DNA from: Kyrpidia sp.
GTDB taxonomy: Bacteria; Bacillota; Bacilli; Kyrpidiales; Kyrpidiaceae
Length of the DNA: 64,000 bases
NCBI GenBank assembly: GCA_029960885.1
Contig: JASBVV010000001.1
Coordinates: 38,042 to 102,041, forward strand
Direction: 5' to 3'
A program made the position numbers and the translations under genes. The notes under the pieces were generated by a model that saw only the letters and a list, made by a program, of their open reading frames with translations, made no database searches and was not told the DNA's origin. Positions 24,937-34,822 of this stretch are shown in pieces (the first letter of the stretch is position 1; each line of letters starts with the position of its first letter).

Positions 24937-26277
24937 ATGGTTCTTCTTCATGGCACGAGCCGCATCAACGATCGGGGACATCTGGAGATCGGCGGATGCG
25001 ATACGGTGGAGTTGGCGAAGCGGTTTGGGACGCCGCTGTATGTGTTCGATGAGGCGCTGTTGAGAGAGACGTGTCGGGAATTTCACACGGCATTTCGAAA
25101 GACGGGATTGCGCTACCAAGTGGCTTATGCCAGCAAAGCGTTTTGTACCCAGGCCATGTGCCGGCTCGTCGATGAAGAAGGGCTGCATCTGGACGTGGTG
25201 TCGGCCGGTGAACTGCACACGGCGCTCACGGCCGGTTTCCCGCCCGAGAAGATCCATATGCACGGCAACAACAAGAGCCGGGAAGAGTTGACCTACGCGC
25301 TGGAAGCGGGGATCGGCGGATTTGTGTTGGATAATTTCCATGAATTGAACCTGTTGGCGGAGTTGACGGAACGCATGGGTCGCCGCCCTTCGGTGTTGCT
25401 GCGGCTCACGCCAGGGGTGGAGGCGCACACCCATGAATACATTCAGACGGGCCAGCAGGACACCAAGTTCGGTTTTGACCTGGCGAGCGGACAAGCGGAT
25501 GAGGCGGCGCATCGGCTGACGGCTGACCAAAACCTGAATTGGGTCGGCATTCACTGCCATATCGGCTCCCAGATTTTCGAGACCGAAGGGTTTGCGATCG
25601 CCGTCGATCGCATGATGGAATTTTACGCGAAAGCGGTGAATCAGTGGGGCGCCGACCTGCGGGTGCTCAACGTCGGCGGCGGTTTTGGAATCCGCTATGT
25701 GGAAGAGGACCGGCCTCTTCCGGTGCGGGTGTACATCGAGGCGATCGCCGACCGGGTGAAGGCGGCCGCCCACCGGCTTGGGGTTGAGGTACCCGAGGTG
25801 TGGGTCGAGCCTGGGCGGCGCATTGCCGGGCCGGCGGGGACCACGCTGTACACGGTGGGGGCGAGGAAGGAGATTCCCGGGGTGCGACGCTACATCTCCG
25901 TGGACGGAGGGATGGCCGACAACCCTCGGCCGATCATCTATCAGGCCCGGTACGAAGCGATTATCGCCAACCGCGCCCGGGAGCCGGTGCAGGAGTTGGC
26001 GGCGGTGGCGGGCAGGTACTGCGAAACAGGTGACATGCTGATCTGGGACACGCCCCTGGCCCGTTCGGCCCCCGGGGATATTCTGGCGGTTTTCGGCACA
26101 GGCGCGTACACCTATTCGATGGCGAGCAATTATAACCGGACGCCGCGGCCGGCGGTCGTCTTTGCCCGGGAGGGCCGGGCGGATTTGGTGGTGCGCCGGG
26201 AAACCTTGGATGATCTGATTCGGTGCGATGAAATTCCGGCCCGCATGAAGAAAAAAGAGGGGTACCCCGTTTCCTGA
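24937..26277 (+). CDS. lysA: LysA, diaminopimelate decarboxylase
   Basis: This 446-residue fold III PLP enzyme has Lys67 (YASKAFC) for the Schiff base, HIGSQ, and the C-terminal CETGD carrying the active-site cysteine. It converts meso-diaminopimelate to lysine and so draws on the wall precursor pool. lysA after the spoVA cluster is the same order as in Bacillus. ATG 24937 follows GGAGAGGAGA. Confidence 0.96.
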   Translation: MVLLHGTSRINDRGHLEIGGCDTVELAKRFGTPLYVFDEALLRETCREFHTAFRKTGLRYQVAYASKAFCTQAMCRLVDEEGLHLDVVSAGELHTALTAGFPPEKIHMHGNNKSREELTYALEAGIGGFVLDNFHELNLLAELTERMGRRPSVLLRLTPGVEAHTHEYIQTGQQDTKFGFDLASGQADEAAHRLTADQNLNWVGIHCHIGSQIFETEGFAIAVDRMMEFYAKAVNQWGADLRVLNVGGGFGIRYVEEDRPLPVRVYIEAIADRVKAAAHRLGVEVPEVWVEPGRRIAGPAGTTLYTVGARKEIPGVRRYISVDGGMADNPRPIIYQARYEAIIANRAREPVQELAAVAGRYCETGDMLIWDTPLARSAPGDILAVFGTGAYTYSMASNYNRTPRPAVVFAREGRADLVVRRETLDDLIRCDEIPARMKKKEGYPVS

Positions 26278-26357
26278 TCCGGGTGGGGGATCGTCGAATT
26301 TCAAGCGTCCGCCGCGCCTCCGGAGCATGGGGGCTCGCAGCGGCGCAGCGGCTTTTG

Positions 26358-27584
26358 TCAGGGCTGGCGAAGCGGGGGGATGCTGCTCTTGTTTCTTCCG
26401 GGACGCAATTTCCACATGGGGATGAGCAGGAGGATGCCGGGAAGGGCGCCCAGCAGCCACTGCCACTGAAACGGCGGCGGACCGACATTGCGGTCGCTGA
26501 CCAGAGGAACCTCGGCGATGGTCCGGCCATCCACCGAGTAAATGATTCGCCCAAGAAATTCCCCTTTTTCAATGGGTAGACTCGGCTTTTGCAGCTCAAC
26601 GCTTCGGGTGACCTGCCGGGGGTCATCGATCGGGAATGTGTACCACACACTCCGTGACAGAAGCGCTTGGGCGGTTTGACGGCCGGGCAATTGCACCGTC
26701 TGGGCCACGTCTCCCGCCTCCGCCAGTTGTTCCGTCGAAAAATGGCTGAATCCCCAATCCAGCAGTTTTGACGCCTCTTCCCGCATGGCTTCTTGGGTCG
26801 GAATGACCATCAGACAGGCGATGAGGGACTGGTTGTTGCATTCGGCGCTCACCACCATGGTTTGTTGGGCCTGATCCGTAAATCCCGTTTTTACCCCGGT
26901 TGCCCCGGGGTAGGTCCAGAGCATGCGATTGATGTTGACGAGGACGGTATCCCACTGCTGTCCATGCCACGGGTACGTCTTTGTGGCGACGATCTGTCGA
27001 AACACCGGATTTTGCATCGCATACCGCCCGATGAGACACATATCATAAGCCGTGGTGGTGTGGTTCGGATCGTGAAGGCCGTTAGGGTTTGTAAAATGGG
27101 TATGGGTGGCGCCGATTTCCTTGGCTTTGGCGTTCATCATGGCGGCAAACCCTTCCACAGATCCCCCGTAATGTTCGGCGATGGCCACGGCGGCATCGTT
27201 GCCGGAATTGAGCATCAGTCCGTAGAGCAGGTCCCGCAGGGTGTGCTGCTCGCCTTCGACCAAATAGATGCGGTTGCCGTCTTGCAGCGTGGCCAGGCGG
27301 CTGGCGGTGATGCGGTCGTCCGGGCGCCCGTGTTCCAGAGCCACGATCGCCGTGAGGATTTTTGTAATACTGGCGGGGTAGTGGGGTTCGTCGGGATTCT
27401 TGGCATAAAGAACCTGGCCGGTTTTCATGTCCATGAGGACGGCGGAGCGAACCGCGAGGTCCGGGGGGATGTCCTCCTTGGCCGCTGCCTCCGCCGGGCC
27501 GTAACCCCCGACGCCGGTCCCTATCCCCAGCGCAAGTACAAGGATCATAGCGAGTCGACGGAGGGTATGCATGCCTCGATTCAT
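26358..27584 (-). CDS. dacF: DacF-type D-alanyl-D-alanine carboxypeptidase
   Basis: This 408-residue serine penicillin-binding protein has a signal peptide (residues 9-34), SITK (72-75), SGN (127-129) and KTG (232-234). A C-terminal beta domain and a final membrane segment (WLLGALPGILLLIPMW) complete it. It trims D-alanine from pentapeptides and controls spore cortex cross-linking. In B. subtilis dacF precedes spoIIAA on the same strand. Here it is on the far side of the sporulation block and convergent with lysA. Confidence 0.93.
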   Translation of the reverse strand: MNRGMHTLRRLAMILVLALGIGTGVGGYGPAEAAAKEDIPPDLAVRSAVLMDMKTGQVLYAKNPDEPHYPASITKILTAIVALEHGRPDDRITASRLATLQDGNRIYLVEGEQHTLRDLLYGLMLNSGNDAAVAIAEHYGGSVEGFAAMMNAKAKEIGATHTHFTNPNGLHDPNHTTTAYDMCLIGRYAMQNPVFRQIVATKTYPWHGQQWDTVLVNINRMLWTYPGATGVKTGFTDQAQQTMVVSAECNNQSLIACLMVIPTQEAMREEASKLLDWGFSHFSTEQLAEAGDVAQTVQLPGRQTAQALLSRSVWYTFPIDDPRQVTRSVELQKPSLPIEKGEFLGRIIYSVDGRTIAEVPLVSDRNVGPPPFQWQWLLGALPGILLLIPMWKLRPGRNKSSIPPLRQP

Positions 27585-27713
27585 CACCAGTCCTCTCTGA
27601 GTTGTCCGCTCTGGGCACAAACACGTATTGATTTTAGTATAAGAACACTCCATAGCGCAATCGGTGACCGGGGCCCCGGATGGAGGGCGCTTGATGCGGC
27701 CCGGTTTCCGTGC

Positions 27714-27742
27714 TTTACAGGAAGATAGGGGAGGCGTATACT
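27714..27742 (+). promoter_or_regulatory. Vegetative promoter of the riboflavin operon
   Basis: TTTACA (27714-27719), a 17-base spacer and TATACT (27737-27742). The transcript would begin close to the start of the FMN riboswitch. Confidence 0.8.
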
Positions 27743-27759
27743 GAAACCACATTAAATAG

Positions 27760-27900
27760 GGGATTCCTTCAGGGCAGGGTGAGGGGTCAGCCCCAATTCC
27801 CGACCGGTGGTGACGCCGAGAGGCGAAGTCCACGAGCGGCTTTGGCCGCAGGAACCGGTGAGAGTCCGGTACCGACGGTATAGTCCGGATGGGAGAAGGA
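27760..27900 (+). promoter_or_regulatory. FMN (RFN) riboswitch
   Basis: All conserved RFN blocks are present in order: CTTCAGGGCAGGGTGA, CCCGACCGG, AGTCC, GGTGAGAGTCCGG, CCGACGGTATAGTCCGGATG and GGGAGAAGG. FMN binding is expected to promote the downstream terminator and shut off ribD-ribH. Confidence 0.97.
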
Positions 27901-27966
27901 AACGGATGGATCGGCCGGAGCGAGCCGCCGGTGCGGCTCGTCCACGTGTTGCCGTCTAGACCGAGG

Positions 27967-27993
27967 GTCCTGGAGGAATTCCGGGACTTTTTT
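27967..27993 (+). terminator. Intrinsic terminator of the FMN riboswitch
   Basis: An 8-bp stem (27967-27974 with 27980-27987) is followed by six T residues, ten bases before ribD. Confidence 0.88.
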
Positions 27994-28003
27994 CATTGGG
28001 GGG

Positions 28004-29122
28004 ATGGGGTTGACGGATGAGCAGTGGATGCGCTGGGCTCTGCAGTTGGCCGCGTCGGCCAGGGGACAGACGAGCCCAAACCCCATGGTCGGGGCTGTGA
28101 TTGTCAAAGACGGAGAGATCGTCGGCCAAGGGGCTCACTTGAAAGCCGGAGAACCCCACGCGGAAATTCACGCGTTGCGTATGGCGGGGCATCGGGCGCG
28201 GGGGGCGGTGATGTACGTCACCCTGGAACCGTGTGATCACCACGGCCGAACACCGCCGTGCAGCCGGGCTTTAATTGAGCACGGCGTTGCCCGGGTGGTG
28301 GCGGCGATGGTCGATCCGAACCCCTTGGTGGCGGGCAGGGGCGTGCGGCGGCTGCGGGAGGCCGGGGTGGAAGTCACCGTGGGCGTATTGGAAGAACAGG
28401 CCAGGGTCTTGAATCGAGGGTTTATCAGCCGGGTGACCCGAGGCCGCCCCTGGGTGACCGCGAAAATCGCCATGACCCTGGATGCCCAGATCGCCACCCG
28501 CACCGGGGAGAGCAAGTGGATCACCGGGGAGGAGGCCAGGGCAGAAGTGCATCGGCTGCGGGCTGAGGCGGACGCCGTCATTACGGGCATCGGCACTGTC
28601 CTGGCCGATGATCCCCGGTTGACCGTACGCCTGTCAGACCCGCGGTCCCGGCAACCGCTTCGCGTGGTGTTGGACAGCCGGCTCCGGATTCCCGACGGTG
28701 CCCGAATTCTCGATGAATCCCTTGCGCCCACCGTGGTCTGCACCCGCCGGGATCTCGCGCCCCCGGAGCGGGTGAACGCGTTGGCCGCCAGGGGAGTCAA
28801 GGTCTGGCTGCTTGACGGCGAACCCGGAGGCGGAGTGAATGTTTCTCAAGTATTGAAAAACCTGGCCCAAGCCGGGATAAACACGGCCATGGTGGAAGCC
28901 GGGGGCCGACTTCAGGCCAGTCTGATTCGGCGAGGGCTGGTGGATGAAGCGGTGTTTTTCCTGGCGCCGAAACTGCTCATGGGTGCCGGGATTCCGGCCA
29001 TGGCGGGCCCGGGGGTGGACCGGCTGGACCAATGTGCACACCTGCAGATTACCTCGGTGGAATCGGCGGGAGACGACTGGAAAATTACGGCCTTGGTTCG
29101 CGGAATTCAAGAAAGTGGGTGA
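28004..29122 (+). CDS. ribD: RibD, bifunctional pyrimidine deaminase/reductase
   Basis: This 372-residue protein has an N-terminal deaminase domain with the zinc site HAEIH (His52, Glu54), Cys77 and Cys86. A C-terminal NADPH-dependent reductase domain follows (about 150-365; SKWITGEEAR). It carries out two successive steps of riboflavin synthesis. It is the first gene behind the FMN riboswitch. Confidence 0.96.
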   Translation: MGLTDEQWMRWALQLAASARGQTSPNPMVGAVIVKDGEIVGQGAHLKAGEPHAEIHALRMAGHRARGAVMYVTLEPCDHHGRTPPCSRALIEHGVARVVAAMVDPNPLVAGRGVRRLREAGVEVTVGVLEEQARVLNRGFISRVTRGRPWVTAKIAMTLDAQIATRTGESKWITGEEARAEVHRLRAEADAVITGIGTVLADDPRLTVRLSDPRSRQPLRVVLDSRLRIPDGARILDESLAPTVVCTRRDLAPPERVNALAARGVKVWLLDGEPGGGVNVSQVLKNLAQAGINTAMVEAGGRLQASLIRRGLVDEAVFFLAPKLLMGAGIPAMAGPGVDRLDQCAHLQITSVESAGDDWKITALVRGIQESG

Positions 29123-29129
29123 GGATGGC

Positions 29130-29735
29130 ATGTTTACAGGGATTGTCGAAGAAATCGGGACCATTCGGGAGGTTCATCGAACGGACCAAGGGGTGCGTTT
29201 GGCCATCCAAGGAAGTGCGGTGCTGGAGGATGTCCGTCCGGGGGACAGCTTGGCGGTCAGCGGGGTCTGCCTGACCGTGGTGGATGTGCAACCGGGGATT
29301 TTTGTCGCGGATGTGGTGGCGGAAACCCTGCGGCGCACCACTTTGGCCGAGGCGTCCCCGGGTGTTCGGGTCAATCTGGAACGGGCTTTGACGCTGCAGT
29401 CCCGCCTGGGAGGCCATGTGGTGTCCGGCCATGTGGACGGCGTCGGCGTGGTGGCGGCCCAGCGCCGGGAGGGCGAATCGGCGGTGCTGGAAGTGCGGGT
29501 CCCGGGATCCTTACTCAAGTACATTGCGGAAAAAGGATCGGTGGCGGTGGACGGGGTGAGCCTGACGGTGATGGGCGTGGCCGGCGAGGAATTCAGTGTG
29601 GCTCTCATCCCCCATACCTTGGAACAGACGACGTTGGGGAGCTTGCGACCGGGCGAACGGGTGAACATCGAGGTTGATGTGGTGGCGAGGTACGTAGAGC
29701 GGCTGCTGCGGGAGGGGGCCCCGAACGGGCGTTAG
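29130..29735 (+). CDS. ribE: RibE, riboflavin synthase alpha subunit
   Basis: This 201-residue protein is built of two lumazine-binding barrels, starting MFTGIVEE and repeating near residue 97 (GHVVSGHVDGVG). It converts two lumazine molecules into riboflavin. It starts seven bases after ribD. Confidence 0.96.
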   Translation: MFTGIVEEIGTIREVHRTDQGVRLAIQGSAVLEDVRPGDSLAVSGVCLTVVDVQPGIFVADVVAETLRRTTLAEASPGVRVNLERALTLQSRLGGHVVSGHVDGVGVVAAQRREGESAVLEVRVPGSLLKYIAEKGSVAVDGVSLTVMGVAGEEFSVALIPHTLEQTTLGSLRPGERVNIEVDVVARYVERLLREGAPNGR

Positions 29736-29793
29736 GCGTCCGGGAGCGGGAGGACAGGGACGAAACTGATTCGGTGAAACGGAGGAGACGGCG

Positions 29794-30990
29794 GTGTTTG
29801 CTTCGATTGAGCAGGCCATCGAGGAACTGAAAAAAGGACGCGTTATCATCGTGGTGGATGATGAGAACCGAGAAAATGAAGGCGATTTTGTGGCATTGGC
29901 GGAGCGGGCCACGCCGGAAGTCATCAATTTTATGATTACGCACGGCCGCGGATTGGTGTGTGTGCCTCTGACCGAAGAGCGCGCCCGGGAGTTGGGACTG
30001 GACCCGATGGTGTGGCACAACACCGACAGCCACGGCACGGCTTTCACGGTGTCGGTGGACGCCCGACACGGAACCACCACGGGCATCTCGGCGGTGGAGC
30101 GGGCGGCGACGGTGCGGGCGCTGATCGATCCCCGGAGCACACCGGATGATTTTTGCCGTCCGGGCCATGTCTTTCCTCTCATTGCCAAGCCGGGCGGCGT
30201 GTTGCGCCGGGCCGGCCACACCGAGGCGGCTGTGGATTTGGCGAAATTGGCGGGGGCGTATCCCGCCGGTGTGATCTGTGAGGTGCTCAAAGAAGACGGG
30301 ACCATGGCCAGAGTGCCGGATTTGGCCAAGGTGGCCGAGCGGCACGGGCTGGTCATGGTGACGATCGCCGACTTGATCCGGTATCGGAAGGAGCGGGAAC
30401 GGTTGATCGTTCGCCAAGCTGAGGCGGACTTGCCCACCGACTATGGAATGTTTCGCGCTGTGGTCTATACGAGCACTCTGGACGACAAGGCGCACCTGGC
30501 CGTGGTCAAAGGAGAAATTCCCTCCGGCGAACCCGTACTGGTTCGGGTGCATTCGGAGTGTCTGACCGGCGATGTATTCGGTTCTCACCGGTGCGATTGC
30601 GGGTCGCAACTGGCGGCGGCGCTGAAACAGATTGAAGCCGAGGGACGGGGTGTGCTATTGTACATGCGTCAGGAGGGGCGAGGGATCGGGCTGGTCAATA
30701 AACTTCGGGCGTATGCCCTGCAGGACCAAGGCTATGACACGGTGGAGGCCAATGAAAAACTGGGTTTTCCGCCGGATCTGCGGGACTACGGCATCGGTGC
30801 CCAGATCCTTCGCGATCTCGGGGTGACCAAGCTGCGGCTTTTGACGAACAACCCGCGAAAGATTCGAGGATTGGAAGGCCATGGCCTCGAGGTGGCTGAA
30901 GTGGTGCCCATTCAGGTCCCTCCCACCGCGGAGAACATCCATTACCTGAGGACAAAGAAGATCAAGCTCGGCCACTATTTGAACGTATGA
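29794..30990 (+). CDS. ribBA: RibBA, DHBP synthase / GTP cyclohydrolase II
   Basis: This 398-residue fusion has the DHBP synthase domain in residues 1-200 ([21 protein letters not shown]). The cyclohydrolase II domain in 205-398 carries the zinc cysteines in [13 protein letters not shown] and the RQEGRGIGL motif. Both entry reactions of riboflavin synthesis come from one protein. GTG start after GGAGGAG. Confidence 0.96.
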   Translation: MFASIEQAIEELKKGRVIIVVDDENRENEGDFVALAERATPEVINFMITHGRGLVCVPLTEERARELGLDPMVWHNTDSHGTAFTVSVDARHGTTTGISAVERAATVRALIDPRSTPDDFCRPGHVFPLIAKPGGVLRRAGHTEAAVDLAKLAGAYPAGVICEVLKEDGTMARVPDLAKVAERHGLVMVTIADLIRYRKERERLIVRQAEADLPTDYGMFRAVVYTSTLDDKAHLAVVKGEIPSGEPVLVRVHSECLTGDVFGSHRCDCGSQLAAALKQIEAEGRGVLLYMRQEGRGIGLVNKLRAYALQDQGYDTVEANEKLGFPPDLRDYGIGAQILRDLGVTKLRLLTNNPRKIRGLEGHGLEVAEVVPIQVPPTAENIHYLRTKKIKLGHYLNV

Positions 30991-31087
30991 GCCGCGCGGG
31001 CGGCGGGCCGGGGACGGACTCCGGGCTCGCCGACCCGGAGGGCGGACGATGGGCCGCCGCCGCGGCATCGGCGGGGAGGGGACAGTG

Positions 31088-31591
31088 ATGGGACGCGTAT
31101 TCGAAGGCAAGTTGTCCGCCGAGGGGGCTCGGTTCGGCATCGTCGTTGCCCGATTCAATGAATTCATCACCGCGCGATTGCTGGAAGGGGCGCTGAGTGC
31201 CCTGAGACGGCACGGCGCCCGGGAAGAAGACGTGGACGTCGCCTGGGTTCCCGGGGCGTTCGAAATTCCCCTTGCGGCCAGAACCATGGCCGAATCGGGA
31301 CGCTACAATGCGGTGATTGCCCTTGGGGCGGTCATTCGGGGAGCCACGCCGCATTTCGATTATGTGGCCGGTGAAGCGGCAAAGGGGGTCGCGGCCGCGG
31401 CACTGGCCACCGGCGTTCCGGTGATCTTCGGCGTTCTGACCACCGATACCATTGAGCAGGCGGTGGAGCGAGCGGGGACCAAAGCCGGCAACAAAGGGTG
31501 GGACGCGGCCATGTCGGCGGTGGAGATGGCCGATCTCCTTCGGCAATTGGACGGAACCGGGAAGGAGGGTCGCCGTGCTCTGGAACAGTGA
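31088..31591 (+). CDS. ribH: RibH, lumazine synthase beta subunit
   Basis: This 167-residue protein has the family motifs [20 protein letters not shown] and [17 protein letters not shown]. It condenses the butanone phosphate and pyrimidine precursors and forms capsids around RibE in Bacillus. It overlaps the next gene by 17 bases. ATG 31088 gives the usual length. Confidence 0.95.
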   Translation: MGRVFEGKLSAEGARFGIVVARFNEFITARLLEGALSALRRHGAREEDVDVAWVPGAFEIPLAARTMAESGRYNAVIALGAVIRGATPHFDYVAGEAAKGVAAAALATGVPVIFGVLTTDTIEQAVERAGTKAGNKGWDAAMSAVEMADLLRQLDGTGKEGRRALEQ

Positions 31592-32210
31592 GGATTTGAT
31601 CTTTCGGCTGATCGCCTTTCTCATCGGCATTGTGTTTCACGAGTTGGCGCACGGATATGTCGCGGACCGGCTCGGCGACCCGACTCCTCGCCGGGACGGG
31701 CGCCTCACTCTGAACCCTGTTTCCCATATTGATCCCATCGGTCTTCTCTTGATTCTGTTCGGCCCTTTCGGATGGGCGAAACCGGTGCCCATCAATCCCC
31801 TGGCTTTTCGAGGGCGAAAATGGGCTTTGGCCGCCGTGTATGCGGCGGGGCCCGGAGCCAACCTGTTGATCGCTCTGGGGCTGGCCCTCTTATGGAACGG
31901 GATCGGCGGGGTGCTGGCCGGGATCCCCGGACTGGGCGGGGTGTTTGTGACCCGGTTGTTCGGTTACTCCGTGTACATCAATGTCGTTCTCGCTCTTTTT
32001 AACCTGTTTCCGGTTCCTCCTTTGGACGGGGGCCGGTTGTTGGAGTTGGCGGCGGCCCGGCGGTTGGGGAAGGCGTGGCACACGTTTGCCACCATCGGTC
32101 CGTTCGTGTTGCTGCTGGTGGTGATCACCCCGCTGAGCCAATATGTAATCATTCCCTGGGTGTACGGTGGTCTCCGGCTGTTCGCCGCCTGGACGGGCTA
32201 CACCTTTTGA
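31575..32210 (+). CDS. Site-2 protease family (M50) membrane metalloprotease
   Basis: This 211-residue protein has about five membrane segments, the zinc motif HELAH (His22, Glu23, His26) in the first, and PPLDGG (Asp151) as third ligand. It is the minimal M50 core without PDZ or CBS domains. Such small forms lie beside scpA/scpB in many Firmicutes, with unknown substrate. GTG 31575 has GAAGGAGGG five bases upstream, inside ribH. Confidence 0.88.
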   Translation: MLWNSEDLIFRLIAFLIGIVFHELAHGYVADRLGDPTPRRDGRLTLNPVSHIDPIGLLLILFGPFGWAKPVPINPLAFRGRKWALAAVYAAGPGANLLIALGLALLWNGIGGVLAGIPGLGGVFVTRLFGYSVYINVVLALFNLFPVPPLDGGRLLELAAARRLGKAWHTFATIGPFVLLLVVITPLSQYVIIPWVYGGLRLFAAWTGYTF

Positions 32211-32238
32211 ATGTGTGAACCGCGAGCGCGGGTGGGAG

Positions 32239-33012
32239 ATGGCGGCGATGGGCTACGACATTCGAGTGGCGGCCTTCGAAGGGCCCCTGGACCTCCTGCT
32301 GCATTTGATCGAGACCCGGAAATTGAATATCTGGGATATTCCCGTGGCCGAGATCACCGAGCAGTACCTTCACCATCTGCGGCGGATGCAGGAGTTGTCT
32401 CTGGAATTGGCCAGTGAATTTCTCGTGATGGCCGCCCGATTGCTGGAGATGAAAAGCCGGCTGTTGCTCCCCCGCCCGCCGAGGGCTGAGGGCGAGGAAG
32501 ACGAAGAGGATGAAATCGATCCTCGACTGGCGCTCTCCCGGCGTCTGGCCGCTTATCGGACTATCAAACATCTGGCCGCCGTTCTGGGGGATTTGGAGCA
32601 GAAACGGCAGTGGGTTTGGACCCGTGCTCCGGCGGTGTTGTCCCGGGAATGGCCGGGGCCGGCGGGGCCCCGGGCGTCCGCCGAAACTCTGGTCGATGCG
32701 TGGCGGCGGGTGTTGTGGCGGGCGTTCTCGGAATCCCGGGCAGCCACGGTGGATCGCGATGAACTTCGGGTCGGGGACTGGGTGCAGGTGTTGACCCACC
32801 GCCTTCGACGAGCCGGAACGTTGACCTTTGCGGATTTACTCGGGCCGTATCGGGACCGGGGACACGTGGTGGTGACGCTGCTGGCCCTATTGGAGTTGAT
32901 GAAAGAGCGCCGGGTCCGCTGCGTTCAGGAAGTGGTGTTTGGCGACATTTGGATTCGATGGATGGGCGAGGGGATGGACGGTGGGGGAACACGACATGAC
33001 GGCGGTGATTGA
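32239..33012 (+). CDS. scpA: ScpA, kleisin subunit of the SMC condensin complex
   Basis: This protein of about 257 residues has the conserved kleisin start (FEGPLDLLLHLIETRKLNIWDIP, described by its core), an acidic middle (EGEEDEEDEIDP) and a C-terminal winged helix. It bridges SMC heads with ScpB to organise chromosomes. ATG 32239 or 32248 are both possible. Confidence 0.93.
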   Translation: MAAMGYDIRVAAFEGPLDLLLHLIETRKLNIWDIPVAEITEQYLHHLRRMQELSLELASEFLVMAARLLEMKSRLLLPRPPRAEGEEDEEDEIDPRLALSRRLAAYRTIKHLAAVLGDLEQKRQWVWTRAPAVLSREWPGPAGPRASAETLVDAWRRVLWRAFSESRAATVDRDELRVGDWVQVLTHRLRRAGTLTFADLLGPYRDRGHVVVTLLALLELMKERRVRCVQEVVFGDIWIRWMGEGMDGGGTRHDGGD

Positions 33013-33562
33013 GGGACTGTTGTTCGCCGCAGGGGAGGAAGGATTGTCGGCCCGGCAATTGGCGGAGTACACCGGTCTTTCCGTGGAGGAAGTTCACGAT
33101 CGGTGCGAGGATCTGCGGCATCGGTTGCGAGAGTCGGGCCGGGGTATCCAGGTGCGCAAAATCCAGGATACCTATCAGTTGACCACCATACCCGAACACG
33201 CGCCGTACCTGGAAAAACTGAGTGAGATTCCCCGTTTGCCCCCCTTGTCCCAGGCGGCCCTGGAAACACTGGCCATCATCGCATATCGCCAGCCGGTGAC
33301 CCGGATGGACATCGAGGAGATCCGGGGCGTGAGGTCCGATCGGGCCTTGGCGACCCTCCTGGGCCGGGGATTGATCCGGGAAACGGGACGGGCGGATGCG
33401 CCGGGGCGGCCGATTCTCTACGGTACGACCACCTATTTTTTGGAGTATTTTGGGATCGAGACGCTGGACGATCTGCCGTTTCCGGAACTGGCGGCAGCCG
33501 ATGAGGAGGCGGAATTTGCCCTTTTCCCCGAGGGCGATTCAGATCGACCGGATGAAACGTGA
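32996..33562 (+). CDS. scpB: ScpB, condensin accessory subunit
   Basis: This 188-residue protein has two winged-helix domains and the motif LETLAIIAYRQPVTRMDIEE. It dimerises on ScpA. The start overlaps scpA by 17 bases, so translation is coupled; GTG 32981 is an alternative. Confidence 0.93.
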   Translation: MTAVIEGLLFAAGEEGLSARQLAEYTGLSVEEVHDRCEDLRHRLRESGRGIQVRKIQDTYQLTTIPEHAPYLEKLSEIPRLPPLSQAALETLAIIAYRQPVTRMDIEEIRGVRSDRALATLLGRGLIRETGRADAPGRPILYGTTTYFLEYFGIETLDDLPFPELAAADEEAEFALFPEGDSDRPDET

Positions 33563-33614
33563 ATCCCGAGGGGATATTACAATGTGAATTTATTGGTATG
33601 GAGGAACACATTTC

Positions 33615-34313
33615 ATGCTGGTCTGGATCGTCGGCAGCCTTCTCGTGATCGGATCGGCGGTTGTTCTCGCCGTGGTTTCGCCGGTGGTGGTGCGGTTTCA
33701 TTATGTCCGGCGCCAAGGAACCGATCGATTCACCGTGGACTTTCGTGGATTCTGGGGCACGCTTCGCAGAACCTGGGTGCTTCCCGGACACGATGCGCTC
33801 GGAACCGCCGTGGAGACGGCGATGGACACCGCCCGGAGGTTGGATGAACGGCGGAACGGGCAGACGGTAGGAGACCGGGAAGGAGACGGACCCGCGATCG
33901 GCCGGGCGACCGGGCCATGGCAAACATACCTGGAGTCCGGAAGGCGCCTCGCCGGACTGTGGAAAACCCATGGGGAAATGCGTCGGGCCATCCGGCGGTT
34001 CTTTCAAAATGTGACGATCAGAACGTGGCGGACCCGGGTGCGCGTGGGCACGGGAGAAGCCGCGTCGACCGGAATGCTGGTCGGCGTGTTCTGGTCTTTT
34101 TTTTATGTCGCCGCGGCGGGCTTGGGCCGAGTTATGCGCCTCAACCGTCCCGAGGCGAGGGTGGATCCCGATTTCCATCGGCGGATTCTGGAGGTGGAGG
34201 TGGAGGGAATAGCCCAGTTTCGGGCGGGGCAGGCTATCCGCGCAGGGGTTGTGATGGCCATCGTGCTGTGGAAGGAGGGCTTGTTGTGGCGGAGCACCCC
34301 ATTCAAAATCTGA
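33615..34313 (+). CDS. ytfI: DUF2953 family protein (YtfI-like)
   Basis: This 232-residue protein has an N-terminal membrane segment (4-26), a basic middle region and a C-terminal EVEVEGIAQFRAGQAIRAG pattern that fits DUF2953. It is a neighbour of the spore protein gene ytfJ in Bacillus relatives. The function is unknown. It overlaps ytfJ by 28 bases. Confidence 0.8.
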   Translation: MLVWIVGSLLVIGSAVVLAVVSPVVVRFHYVRRQGTDRFTVDFRGFWGTLRRTWVLPGHDALGTAVETAMDTARRLDERRNGQTVGDREGDGPAIGRATGPWQTYLESGRRLAGLWKTHGEMRRAIRRFFQNVTIRTWRTRVRVGTGEAASTGMLVGVFWSFFYVAAAGLGRVMRLNRPEARVDPDFHRRILEVEVEGIAQFRAGQAIRAGVVMAIVLWKEGLLWRSTPFKI

Positions 34314-34729
34314 TGCAGACCGCCATGGAGAATCTGCGGGACATGGTGGACGTGAACACCATCATCGGGGATCCGGTGGAGGCACCGGACGGCACCGTGA
34401 TTCTCCCGATTTCCCGGGTGGGTTTCGGATTTGCCGCGGGAGGAAGCGAGTTCGAGGCCGGTGACGCGAAGCCGGACGCCAACAAAGACGGCAGAGGCGG
34501 CACGGAATGGCCGTTTGGCGGCGGTGCGGGCGGAGGTGTTTCGATTACTCCAATCGGTTTTCTTGTCGTCAGTCACGGCAATGTCAAAATTCTTTCCACC
34601 CAGGCTCCGACCCAACTGTATGACCGCCTGATTGAGTTGGCCCCTTCGTTGCTGGACCGCATCCAGGCGATGATCGGACCGAAACACGCGGCGGCCGCAC
34701 GGCCGACGCCGACAAATACGACCATGTGA
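34286..34729 (+). CDS. ytfJ: YtfJ/GerW family spore protein
   Basis: This 147-residue protein has the family core (NTIIGDPVEAPDGTVILPISRV, quoted in part), a glycine-rich segment and SITPIGFLVV. GerW/YtfJ is a spore inner-membrane-associated protein involved in germination or regulation. GTG 34286 has AAGGAGGG six bases upstream. Confidence 0.9.
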   Translation: MAEHPIQNLMQTAMENLRDMVDVNTIIGDPVEAPDGTVILPISRVGFGFAAGGSEFEAGDAKPDANKDGRGGTEWPFGGGAGGGVSITPIGFLVVSHGNVKILSTQAPTQLYDRLIELAPSLLDRIQAMIGPKHAAAARPTPTNTTM

Positions 34730-34737
34730 GGGCCCGG

Positions 34738-34761
34738 ACGCCGCCCCGCCCCGGCGTTTTT
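34738..34761 (+). terminator. Intrinsic terminator after ytfJ
   Basis: ACGCCG (34738-34743) pairs with CGGCGT (34752-34757), followed by TTTTT. Confidence 0.72.
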
Positions 34762-34795
34762 ATGGGAACGGGCGGCGTAAGTTCGGGGAGACGAG

Positions 34796-34803
34796 CATAC
34801 ATA
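34796..34803 (+). promoter_or_regulatory. Possible sigE -10 for dacB-spmA-spmB
   Basis: CATACATA matches the sigE -10 CATACAHT at 7 of 8 and lies 19 bases before dacB. The -35 region (GTAAGTT near 34777) is a weak match, so this is tentative. The B. subtilis dacB operon is known to use sigE. Confidence 0.35.
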
Positions 34804-34822
34804 TACCACGCGGGAGGTTGCC

